A stretch of DNA of 64,000 nt from Eutypella sp. D-1 (lineage: Eukaryota; Ascomycota; Sordariomycetes; Xylariales; Diatrypaceae): assembly GCA_023313575.1 (NCBI GenBank), contig JAJTTP010000011.1, forward strand, positions 124,001 to 188,000, given 5' to 3'. How positions within the stretch are numbered: position 1 is the stretch's first letter; each line of letters begins with the position of its first letter. Shown here in pieces: positions 23,511 to 39,943 of the stretch. Position numbers and translations under genes: made by a program. The notes under the pieces are model-generated. The model ran no database searches. It saw nothing but the letters and a program-made list of their open reading frames with translations, and was not told where the DNA came from.

Positions 23511-26500
23511 GGAAGCCGAGATGCCCACCTTTTTCGCGAGGGGATGCAGTGACGCCTCAGAGATTTCCAAATTAACAAATGGCGTCCACACGCGAGACGA
23601 GAACGTATCGTTTCCTAAGGCATTAGATCCTCAGTATCCGGCACAGGAGTTGATGGTGGTGATGTGGACGAACGTGACCCATCCTTAGGCTCATGTTGTG
23701 TGGTGCTTAGCCACACTGAGGCTTTCCGGTTGCCACTGCCAGCCAGCGTATGTACGTTAATACTTACCTAAGTATGGTAGGGGCGATCCTGGACTACCAC
23801 TAGTTGTAAGGACGGTCGCAGTCGGCCCCAATTGGACTGTTTGAACGAAATCACTTACATAAACACTGGCTATATACATATATGTTTGTATGTACGTCTG
23901 ATGTACCAATCGCAAATTAGTAGCCCTACATAATCACATAACGAGGGAAGCGCTATCTGGTTTTGTAACGTGACTTGCTACCTGTAAGTATCGTCAATGA
24001 CGCCATCGTATCTACATAAGGATCAAAAAGGATGGCTTTATGGGAGAAGTATTATCTAGATATTCATCCAATAAAGACTCTTGTAACCTCTCAGGGTCTA
24101 TGAGGTTTGTCGGATCTCTGCAACCCGGCCACAAATTCAGCGAAAGGACGTTCCTAATAGCATACTGTAGGTACTTATGTATTCGTATGCATCAATATGA
24201 TATCCATTTTCAATTATTATGCTACCTAGGCCAGACAACCCGCTATTGCTTCACGTAACTTCACATGCTCTTCTTCATTGACAGGATATCTACCGCCTGC
24301 GCTTATGCCGCCGTAGTCGACGTGATGTGTTATGTCACTACTGGATATAGCCGGCAGCAAACCCGTCCGCCGCAGTTAATTGTCCCTCTAGAGAACAGGA
24401 GACCATCTGCATTGTATGCGATGTCTTGAGAGTAATCAGCAACAGCTCGATTACTCATGACACAAGCCCAAGCCGACATCATGCCGATTAGCACAAGATC
24501 TTTAGACAAGGACGAGCGGGTTTGACTAGCTTGACACCGGATTGTCCGCGGACGATGGTAAATGCATAGTAACAACTAACTGGAATATCAAAAATAGGCT
24601 TTTCGGGATGCCGACGCATATGTATGGCCATGCCGAAGCCATCTCCATAGCAAAAGGTGAGCTATAGAGTCGGGGAGCTACGGGGGAGTTATGTAGATAA
24701 CTAGTTCGACCTTGGCTACATATGAGCCTCTTGCTTTCCACGTAATAGGTGCGGCTCCGCGGCCAGACCGCTCACCGACGGATATAACTTTGGCCATGAC
24801 ATGAAGAAAACTCGCCCCCGGAATTCCCAATAGAGGAGTATGCAGCGTTTTCTCATGAAACCCCCCGACTGATGTACGTAGGTGAGTAGCGGCAGCGAAG
24901 TCGCGCGATATTCGGGATGTATACGAGTTGCTTCGCTGGCAGTTACCCACCTAGCATCATCTGGAGCGCATATAAGTGGGGGTGTATGTCTGGGCAAAGG
25001 TGATGCTTACTTAGGGAACTATGGGGACAGACAAAACCAGCAACCTCGGACGCTGATCGTAGAAGATAGGCAAGTAGGTAGGTGGTAGCAAACGACGAAC
25101 GACTTATGTACGACTCAAGTGATCCACTGGCGCCGACATCGTGATGCCATTAACGACAAGCTCCAGCCTGGACCTAGCCGGCGATGGCCAATGCCACAAG
25201 GCCGTGTGAAACAAGTTTCATGAGACATGAGAAGACTACAATATCTTATCTTGTCTCTCGTGCTTATCGTGGCCGACTCTCCAGCGGTAGTACATCGTAG
25301 TGGCTACGTGTAACTAACTGCTGCCCTGTCGGCATCCGTGCAACATGGCCGAAAGAATAACATATGTGTTCCACATGCCGCGAGACCGAGACATGGGCCT
25401 AGCTACAAGTCCATGCGCACACGAATAAATAAACGGGCAGAATATACCAGGAAATTTGTGCACTGCCAGTTCACGGATAACTAGCTATAGATAGAAAAAT
25501 GGGCTACGCGGGGCCGGGGAGGGACGGGGGGGTTGATCGAATGGTGGTCTTGGTCTAGGGCTTGTCTGAATATGTACTATCTCAGTCCCCGCGGCCGCGG
25601 TGGCTGCGGTGCCGGGGTTTGAGGCCGAAGGATCGGACAGAAGAACGTTGAGTCTAGTTCTGCCATCCCGCATTCGACATAAGTCTCGGTGTTCTGTTTC
25701 TAATTCTGGTTGCTGCCTTCTCTGATGGTTCGTTTGCCCACGGGCCCGGTGCCGGGAGAGGATCTGAGAACCGTGTCTTAGCATGGGTGCGACTGGCCAG
25801 TGCGTAACCCAGCCTCTTTTCACACCATAGTTAGCAAGTTAGTAAGCCTCGCCAACCTCTTGCCCTCTTCTATATCGCGCCATCAGCCCGAAAGGGATCG
25901 CCTGTTGAGGCGAGCAGACAAGTATCATACTGTGGAAGACAAAGGTTCCAAGGGGAGGATCGATAGTGCTATAGAAGGCGTCGTAAGTCAGAATCGGGAG
26001 TTTTCCCCCTCAAACGCCCTTGACGATTTGACGACTTGACCGAAGTTGGTAATGTGGGCAGGCGGCTATTGGAGCTAAGACCCCCCTTTCCAGAAAAATC
26101 GACGATCCCCGAGGCTTAGAGGGATAGCGATAGTTGCTAAAAGTGAAAGAAGAAGTAACAGTATGTAGGATCAGGAAGTTCGCACTACGTGCGTACGCAG
26201 GGTGCTATCTATCTAAGCCATAAGCATCCGCTTTCCCCATCATGATATGTCTGAACGGCTACGAGATAAGCGTGGGGAGCATCTTACATACGAATCTGGT
26301 GCGATGGGGGGGAGGATCCATTTCCATTGGTGGGAGCAGAAGGTCGTAGTAATGAGCGAAAGCCGGGGCCGAGGCCAAGCCTGCACAGTTCGCATCTTCC
26401 AACCTTTCGGATGGTGTGTGGCCCGGGATCAGCGTGGCTTTTACTGAGACTGAGAATAAAAATAATAAGATGCCACACTCCTCACCCATCACAGACACCC

Positions 26501-29359
26501 TGCCACCATTCTTGTAGTGGGGGAGGGCGATTTTGAGAATATGGCAACGTCAATGGTGTTAGTTTGCTAAGTTGCTCCTACGCGCCGCCCCGGAAACGAA
26601 ATTACCAAGTCATGATGAATCGGATCGGGGGAGTAAGGGAGAAAGAAATCGATCAGTTTAGGGGCTATTTCTTTCGAACATAAGCCTTACTACCCCGGAT
26701 AACGAAGGCGAAAGACATCGCAAATAGGTGATACATGGCAACACGCTCGGCGGAGATTAAGAAGGAGGGGGGGGGAGGAGAGGAGGAGGATGTCTGGCGC
26801 GAATGACGGGCTCTTATATGGGATGGGTAACATTGGAACAGCATGTAATATAAAAGACTGGCAGTTGAGTGGCTCAATATCTGGAAGGGTATCGCAAGAA
26901 TGTGGTAGTGTGCGTGCAGCTGACGACAAGTCGCAACACAGTACGGGATCGGGATAGGACACTAACTTGCTACCTCAGGCCAAAACCGGGCAACTGATCA
27001 CCTCACTCACGTAGATAGACTGGTCATTTTGAAATTCATCTATGATTTAACGTAGCAATCTCAACCCATGGATGTAGCCTTCCAGCCGTTGAGGGAACAA
27101 GCCACGAGTTTTCCTACTGAATGAGGTGGCTGTCCTGCTGTCTGGCTGCTGATTACGCCACCCTACGACCGTTCCCTCGATTTTCGACCTTCAAACCCCG
27201 GCATACCTGTCGAGCCGCGGGGCCCCCGAGAATTCATCATACGTTTGTTTGTTTGTTTGTCCGTTGGCTCGTACGTATGCAGATCGACCACTCGGAGGAT
27301 GTGGCGATTGCATCTCGGGTGGAGATACAAATCCACGATTTGTAGTAAAATACTTATCATTTACATGCTGGGTTGAAAGAGCTGAGAGATCTTGCTTGAC
27401 TTTGCTCCTCTGTTACTGCTGGGCACTCCGGCAATTGTGGAGAGGCTATACAATGCCTCTAGAGCTCTAGAAGGAAATAGCAAGCGACAATCCAGACAGG
27501 TGGGTAATAGGAATTAATGCCGGTTCGTTTTAGCCTTACAGTAGTTGGTAGAAGCCTTCGAATTCCTGAGTTTCCCCGGTGGAAAAGTTCTGGTAGGTTT
27601 AGGAACTCCAGACCCTCGGAATGCGGGCCCCCCCACTCATTCAACATTTCCAGGTTTGGGAACAAGCAAGACAACGAACGTTGTTCACTTCCATATCTCT
27701 CCGTCTCTGGTCCTGTTCACACTACTTAGTCGACAAAAAGGTAAAAATGGACCCTCGGGATATTCTCCAAGCTATTCTGTATAATTTTTTACCAAGACAG
27801 GAAGCAGTTCCTCTTTTATATCTGTATATGGATCGTTGATGTGTCAGTAGGTACTATGTAGGTGTAAGAAGATAGATAGGAGAATAAGATATAGAAATGG
27901 TCTGATGGTAAGCGTTGAGTATCCACATGGCCAGTACTGTTGCCACCACGCCAGCATTCCCAACTCCCCGCCATGTGCACTATATCTTCTATTGATGGAT
28001 CGTCTCATCGGGAAGCTGTACTTATCTGTAGGTACCGTAGCCGTCCCGTCCAAACATGCCGTTTTACTACCACGGGTGCCTATGTATGTAGATGTATGTG
28101 GATGGATACAGGATGGCTGATCTCAGATGCATAGTACCGACGCCGCAGGCACACGATGCCGGTAAAACCAAGTATCCACTAACTACAGTTAGTAGGCCCA
28201 GGTACTCGCAGACTTAACTAGTAGTACCTGGGTCCTAGGTAAGGTTTTAGACTCCCGGCTTGCCCCGCGTAGGTGCCGCCCAGCCGCCTCATACTTAATG
28301 GAAACTAGCGTACAATAGCGTGCAGGATTAGGCTATGCCATGAGACTGCCATGTCACCTTCACAGTGCTAAAATCGGTTCCCGGGGACTTGCTCCACTAA
28401 AGAAGCGGCTGGGATTGGCCTTATTCTCCCTCGTGCCGGGACACCCCATGTCTCGGGGGGAGGGTCCACCTGCCCACGCAACCACCACGGTGCTCATATG
28501 TATGTACATCAAGTAAGTGCTACTTACCTACATACCATATGTACCTGGGTATGTACGTAGGTAGAAACAAGGGAAACTAGGGAAGAACTAGGGCAAGAAC
28601 TAGGGCAGAAATGCACATGCCGAAGTATCTTTCCAAGGTTATATCCTCCCACCATCCATGGATAAGCACGAAGTTAGAAGTAGTATGTACACCAAACCAA
28701 ACAGACCTGGCGCCTGCCATGCTGCGATGCTGCTGCCATAACGGGTGGTTGTCACTGGTTGATAGTCCCAAATGGAAAAGCCCATGATACCTAGCCCATC
28801 GCGTGATTGGCCCCGAATAGCTGCAGGTCGTAGGGTGGGGAAGGCGCCAATGCAGCAAGCGCTGCAGCTACGGTGCACTTGTCTGCACTTCTCACCGCCA
28901 GTTTCCCACTCTTTCCCGTCCTGCCGTCCCTTCTTCAGTGAGTTTCTCTACCTCTTGTCCACTGCAAACTGAAGCCTACCTGATGCCTCCTTGAAGCCTT
29001 TCGGGGGGTTCCTTTCAAGGGTCATTTCTCCATTGATTCCCTCGAATATCTCACCTTCAACACACTTCGTGCAAGCCTTGACACTCCTTGACACTCCTAC
29101 ACCACCTAGACACCACCTAGGCACCACCTATACTTTACCCCCCAAAGGAGTCAAGTCAAGGAAAGAAAATCGCTGCCCGTCAGCATCTTCGAGGGACTTT
29201 TTGGGACGTTTGGGACTTTTGGACCTTTTTACGAAAGAGCGGTGTCCCCTCGTCTCGTCTCATAATACCAACCCACCTCTCCTCCAATCCTCCGTCGATT
29301 CTCGGATTCTCGATTCCCTCTCTTTTTTTTTTGTCCCTCTTCCTTGAATTCTGCCAACA
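23511..29359. other. 5.8 kb gene-sparse region between divergent genes
   Basis: This is the shared upstream space of the farnesyltransferase beta gene and the zinc-cluster-like regulator. No gene is supported. It holds scattered short words such as TATGTACGT and GTAGGTA and a partial inverted repeat around 28494-28541 (CATATGTATGTA against TACATACCATATG). From about 28900 to 29359 the sequence becomes C/T-rich, consistent with a long 5' leader of the regulator. Open frames at 24526-24997, 25485-25823 and 28577-28878 show no family features. Confidence 0.5.
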
Positions 29360-32016
29360 ATGACCCTCGAATTCAACCAGGCAGGAGGAGATGGGTTTGT
29401 GGACTTGACCTCTTTTGACCAACGGGACCGTTATTCCTATCACACCACCACCACCAGTAACACAACTCCAAACGCCAATCCCGCCATATCGGCTACTACT
29501 ATGCCTCCCACTCGGCACCAAACTGCGGCAGCCCAGCAGCAGGCGCCATGGGCTCTGCCTGTTGATATGGCAAATAGTGTTGGTAGTGCTGGTAGCGTCG
29601 GTGGGAGTGTCGGTGCTCGCTCCGTCGCTAATTCCAGTGGCGTATCTTCTCCTGAGAGTTCTCAACCTCATTCTCAACCTCATTCTCAACCTCATTCTCA
29701 AGCGCAGTCACCTGCTCAACCTAATGCGAGTCCCTTGCAACAATCTCCTTTTCAGCCCGCCGCGACTGCGCACGCTCACTCTCCGCCATTATTGACGGAC
29801 TGGACTCTACTCCAGCATCAGCAGCAGCAGCACCCGCCGCATGACTTGTCGCAGTTTGTCCAGGATAATGCCTTGATACCGTTTAACCCGTTTGCTACGG
29901 GTTTCCCCCCGAATGCGATCGATTATCTCCCGCCGACAACGCAAGCGACGCTCGATTCTGGACTGCGGATGGAGCAGGCCTTCAGCAATATGCCGTCCAT
30001 GGAGGAGCAGCATGCAATGCACCAGCATTGGGAAGGTATGGGCATGGCGAATTGGCAGGATTTCGGTGCCTCTTTACAATTCCCCGCGGATGGACTGCCC
30101 CGCTTCCAGGCCATGGGAAGCCAGTCCCCCACGGGTACATATCTGGAGGTCTTGTCATTGCCTAGCTCAGACAGCAATAATGACTGGTCTCAAGTCAACA
30201 TGTATCCGAATTATACGTCGTATCAGGAGGCACAGGCGTCCGGACAGGCCCAGAATACGACGGCTATCTTCAACCCTAGCGAGACGTTACATCTGAGAAC
30301 TCCCTCAGATGCTTCGCATTCGGACGGCAGCGGACACCATGCCGAATTTGGTAGCAGCTATGAAGATCTGTCATTCCATATCTCGCCCTTCTCGCCGGTG
30401 TCCGACACGTACTCGGATCACCGGAACTGCTTCCACGGCGAGAACCATCACACTCACGATGTTGTCAGTCCTGGGGCGGCCGCTGCAGCTGCTCCACGCC
30501 CGATGCCGATCAAGGCGTCACCGCCCTCTCCGACCCGGACTAGCCCGGCCAGCGGTTCTGGCGTGACGTCGCCTACCACGAACTCGACTCGCCGGAACTC
30601 CGGTCCCAGGAAGAGCCCGACTGGTGTGACTAAGTCTACCTCAAAGTCCGTTGTCAGGAGGACGTCTAATGGCAAGAAGGATGGTACCACGGAGAAGAAG
30701 GTGGGGAGGAGAAAGGGACCCCTTCTGCCTGAGCAGCGGAAGCAGGCCAGCGAAATCAGGAAGCTGAGAGCTTGCCTCCGTTGCAAGTTTTTGAAGAAGA
30801 CTTGCGACAAGGGCGAGCCTTGCGGTGGTTGCCAGCCATCTCACGCCCGTCTCTGGCAGGTCCCTTGCACGCGAATTGACCTCAAGGATATCGGGTTTTT
30901 CATGAAGGATTGGAAGGCCGACTACGAGCGACACCTTGGTCGTGGTGTTTCCGTGTACAATGTCAAGGGCTTCTCTCAAAAGGAGTCGTTGATGTGGATC
31001 ACGCACGGATATGGCTTCTGCCTCCCTGTCATGGTGCGCGAGGTCCATGTCGCCGATGAGAACTGCTTCCAGGTTGATTGGGTTGAGTCTTATCAGGTCG
31101 AGCAGGAGCCTATCGAATTCGAGCTGAAGACCGAAAAGCTCGACGTGGGTGCTCAAGGTATTAACACGGATGCGCTGGCCGAGTATCTGGACAAGCACAT
31201 CGAGACTGGCTTCGAGAACTTCATCGATGACCACTTTGAGGGCACGCCTTTCATTACGGAGATTCTCAAGACTGCGTACCGGTACTACATGAAGGAGAAG
31301 TCGCCTGTGATCCGAAAGGCGCTCAAGCTTGTGTTGGCGTACAACCTCACCCTGCACATCACATTGGTTGAGCAGCAGGGATCCGAGCACCCCATGGAAG
31401 GACAAATAGATGATGAGGACTCCAAGTACTACGGCAAGTACGTGGCTCCTGTCATGATCAACTTCCAGATTAAGTGCGCGATGGCGGACATGTGGCGCGA
31501 GCTGCAGAAGGAGATCCTGGAGGAGCTCGCCGCTCTCTACTCGAGTGTATACAGCGGCGACCGGTTGAAGAACTGGCCTACCATCTTCATGCTTGCTTCG
31601 ATCCTGCTTGCTGTATGGGAGGAGATGCAGTTTGACTGCCACTACCGGACACCCGACCCGATTGCCGTGGAGAAGTTCTGTACCGATATGGAGACGATTC
31701 CGGTTGGTGTCATTACGGGTCTCTTCCATGCGATCTCGCAGAAGCTTCCCGCACTCACTGACTGGGATTCCTCGCGGCATGGTCAGCTTCTCAACAATAA
31801 CCCCGCTGTTTGCGAGGCTATGACCGAAGTGCGGCAGCATGTTTTGAAGCATGGTAAGACCTAACTAAATAAGTTTGTCCCGAGTTTACGAGCTGTTTGC
31901 TAACTTTTAAACTAGAATCCTACCTTCGGACGAGGAACACCGCTAAGTTCGACAGGTACGACTTCGATTCCCTGGCGAACAAGTTCCTGTCGAAGTTGGT
32001 CATCAAGTCCAACTAG
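29360..32016 (+). CDS. Zn2Cys6-like transcriptional regulator
   Basis: Two exons, 29360-31853 and 31916-32016, give 864 residues; the 62-nt intron has a GTAAG donor and an ACTAG acceptor, and the join restores KHESYLRTRNTAKFDRYDF. The first about 460 residues are disordered and rich in Gln, Ser, Pro, His and Thr, with a four-fold SQPH repeat near 100-115 and a short Ala run near 375. A basic stretch (KKVGRRKGPLLPEQRKQASE) precedes the cysteines C472, C475, C482, C488, C491 and C503, spaced C-2-C-6-C-5-C-2-C-11-C. The first five fit the fungal Zn2Cys6 binuclear cluster; the last gap is longer than the usual 6-9. The remaining about 360 residues are an ordered alpha-helical domain (AYRYYMKEKSPVIRKALKLV, NWPTIFMLASILLAVWEEMQ). 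It is likely a nuclear DNA-binding regulator; its target is unknown. Confidence 0.82.
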
Positions 32017-36819
<4,803 letters not shown>

Positions 36820-37655
36820 GCTGTGCCACAAGCCACGGACGGCTTCGGCGGTGGAATGAATACCCCTCATGATGATACGGCGTTCTGGTTTTGCCCTAGG
36901 ATAGGGCAATTTGCTTAATGAGAAATGGCATCACTACATAGGTTCTCCTACGGAACTTGATAGCTACGTACGATGAATACGAGGCTATTCTCGATGAATT
37001 CAAACAATTTTTGGTGCCCATTCTATGACTTTTCCTACCATTGGTATTTCGTAAGGCGTGATAATGCGTAATGCGTGACATGTGACGTAGCCTATCAAGT
37101 GCTTACGTACCATGTACCTACCTAGGTACTGAGTATTAATAATCATAATGATAACAAAGATAAGATGCGAACGAACCTTAACGTAAATGGCCTGGCGGGG
37201 GTTTGGCGGGCTGGCGGGCAGGCGGGGTGCTAATAAGCCCTGAAGTCGCAGGTGTACTCCGTACTTAGGTATATGCAGCTTTCAATGTACTTTCAGGTTA
37301 GTTGCCTTGAACACATTTTTGAAACTTTGAAAACTTTTGAAAAGAAAACTTCCTCACACTTACAACTCTATCTTTCCGTTGTAACTACATCCTACATTTA
37401 TTTATAGTCGTATTTTACGTTCTACGATGACGGGATATATCTCTCTCTGTCATCGCCAAATACCAAAACGACTTACACTCTTTCTCCCTCCATAAGATTC
37501 ATCAATAAATAAACTATCTCCATCCTCAACATCCAACAACAAAGTGCATGGATATAATCATTGCAGTTCTAAACGATAGAAAGCTCTGGTTACAGTGTAG
37601 AAGAAGAATTGTTTGACAGCGCACAACCTTGAACACACTTCTTTGCTCTCCGGTG
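36820..37655. other. Intergenic, polyubiquitin 3' flank
   Basis: No gene. One exact TACCTAGGTA palindrome at 37119-37128. The last 300 bases before 37656 are the AT- and CT-rich leader of the next gene. Confidence 0.5.
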
Positions 37656-39943
37656 ATGCCTTCTTACTTCTTCCACCTCAAGTTTGAGCTCTACCTAACG
37701 TCAGATCCCGCCTCTACATCCATAAGTGGCGAGAGCGCCGCGCACCACCGCCGTGATAGCCATATTTGGTCCCCTGATAAGGACTCTAGTATCTTCGACT
37801 ATCTTCCGGCGCATCCTCGACCCGACTTATCTGTATCAAGCCCTTGGCGTAGCCAGCATCAGCATAAAACCCCAGACCTACGATACAAGCAAGCGCCCGC
37901 GAGTACCACCACTACAACCAATACACTCGAGAAGATCATCGACTGCGGCTCCCCACGAGCCCACAAGGCGCAGGACGACGACCGGAACATTGTGCGGCTA
38001 AGTAGGCTAGCACTTCATCAACGGACCTTGAGCTACCCCCCTCCACAGTTTCACGCTGGTATAAATCCTCGGACCGCCGTCAAGGACTGGAGATTCGGGA
38101 AGTTACGTATCGAAAGTATCGACGACAGCAAACACGACAACAGCGCCACCATGACCGACGAGAACACACCCGGCGCCGCTGCTACCGCTGTCGGCCCCTC
38201 GATGGGATCAGCAGGGAAAGCGACAAAGGCGAAATACACGCCGCTGGAAACGAAGAACACTGAGATGGGCTGGGGTGTTGTGCATCTGTATCGGGAAGGG
38301 GACGACACCCCAGAGCTAGCATTACCCCCGGTCGAGAGCCAAGCGGCGGACGGTACGGAGAGCTCTGCAACCCCAGACTGTACGACCCTTTGCGTACCAG
38401 CCGTGCCGAGCTATCTGTCTCCCAGCGATTTCCTCGGCTTTGTCGGCGAGAAGTGGAGAGATCAGATTAGCCATTACAGGATGGTCATGACGGACCGCAT
38501 GAACAGATATCTGGTGCTCATGAAGTTTCGCGACAGCAAGCGCGCATGGTTGTTCAAGCGGGAGTTCGACGGCCGGGTGTTTAATCAAATTGAGGTAAGG
38601 AATACATTTCCGCTCAAGCTAATTTTGTGGCATTGTCAAGCACAAGTCTGCTAATTCATGAACAGCCAGAGACATGCCATGTCGCCTTCATCCGCTCCAT
38701 CACCTTCGAAACCCCAACCCCACCAAATGGAAGTTTCCCAGACCTCAGCCAAGACCCCTTCACACCTTCTGCTACGACGACATCCTCGAATTCACTGAAG
38801 CCCTTCCCTCCGCCCACCCCGAGTCTTGTCGAGCTTCCGACATGTCCCGTCTGTCTAGAACGAATGGATGACACCACTGGGCTTCTGACGATCCCTTGCC
38901 AGCATGTCTTCCACTGCTCGTGCCTGCAGAAATGGAAGGGATCTGGATGTCCGGTTTGTCGACATACGAATCCTTCGCTCTCGTCTGGCGCATATCATTC
39001 CGCGGCGACCTCGCACCCAGCAAGTCCTTACGACCCCTCGAACCCTTTCACCCAGCCTTTCGGCTCTCACGTCTCCAACCTATGTTCGGTCTGCGACTGC
39101 CCCGACGACCTCTGGATATGCCTGATATGCGGCAACGTGGGGTGCGGGCGTTACAAAGGGGGGCATGCGAAGGAGCATTGGAAGGACACGGCACACACAT
39201 TCTCGTTAGAGCTGGACACGCAGCACGTATGGGACTACGCGGGAGACATGTGGGTGCATCGTTTAATTAGGGACAAGGGCGACGGCAAGGTGGTGGAGCT
39301 ACCCGGCCATTATCAGGACGGCGGCGGATACGGCGGGCGCGAGGGCTCCGAGGACGTGGTCCCGCGGGAGAAGCTCGACAGCATCGGCATGGAGTACACG
39401 CACCTACTGGCGAGCCAGCTGGAGAGCCAGCGTGTGTACTTCGAAGAGATGCTGTCGAAGGCAGCAGACAAGGCGGCGCAGGCCGCGGCGGCGGCGGACA
39501 CGGCGACGGCGCGGGCGGCAGAGGCGACGCGAGAGCTGCGGGCGGCGCGCGAGGAGCGCGAGCAGCTGGCGCGGGAGACGGTTCCCGCGCTGGAGCGGGA
39601 CCTGGAGCGAGAGCGGGCGCGGGCGACGAAGTCGACGGAGCTGGCGCGCGGCCTCGGGCGCAGCCTGCAGGAGGAGAAGCGTGTGTCGGAGGGCCTGCTC
39701 GCGCGCGTGGCGCACGTCAACGCCGAGCTCGAGGCGCTCCGCGCCCGCGCCGACGCCCTCGAGAAAGAGAACGCCGACCTCCGCGACCAGAACCACGACC
39801 TCGGTATGTTCATCTCCGGCCAGCAGAAGCTCCGCAAGCTCGAGGAGGAGGGCCAGGTCGCCGAGGGCGAGGTCCAGGATGGCTCTGTCGCCATCCCTGA
39901 GAGGAAGGGCCCCAGGAGGAAGGGCAAGGGGAAGGGGAAGTAA
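37656..39943 (+). CDS. BRAP2/Etp1-type RING and ZnF-UBP protein
   Basis: Two exons, 37656-38594 and 38666-39943 (71-nt intron, GTAAGG donor, AACAG acceptor, phase 0), give 738 residues. The order of domains is that of mammalian BRAP2 and yeast Etp1: an RRM-like BRAP2 N-domain (about 245-330, with RYLVLMKFRDSKRAWLFKREFDG and, across the splice, NQIEPETCHVAFI), a RING-H2 finger (C373 to C411, CPVCLERMDD to GCPVC), a ubiquitin-binding ZnF-UBP (about 453-520, CSVCDCPDDLWICLICGNVG to HTFSLELDTQHVWDY), and a long coiled coil (about 545-700, Ala/Arg/Glu-rich). The tail is basic (PRRKGKGKGK). BRAP2 proteins are ubiquitin ligases linked to Ras/MAPK scaffolds, and Etp1 to ethanol stress; the fungal substrate is not known. 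The start ATG was chosen because MPSYFFHLKFELYLTSDP resembles the family start. The adjacent polyubiquitin gene is a suggestive but probably chance neighbour. Confidence 0.9.

Noticed and set aside
23589..23591. GTG at 23591 as the start of the farnesyltransferase beta subunit
   Set aside because: Not an ATG; the first in-frame ATG after it (23510) gives a family-like start. An upstream exon is still possible.
30641..31852. 403-codon open frame antisense to the regulator
   Set aside because: It is a shadow of the plus-strand coding exon, with the codon bias of the sense strand; no domain is seen.
39313..39927. Arg/Ser-rich open frames on both strands over the RING gene coiled coil
   Set aside because: They come from the GC-rich Ala/Arg/Glu coding of the coiled coil read in other frames.
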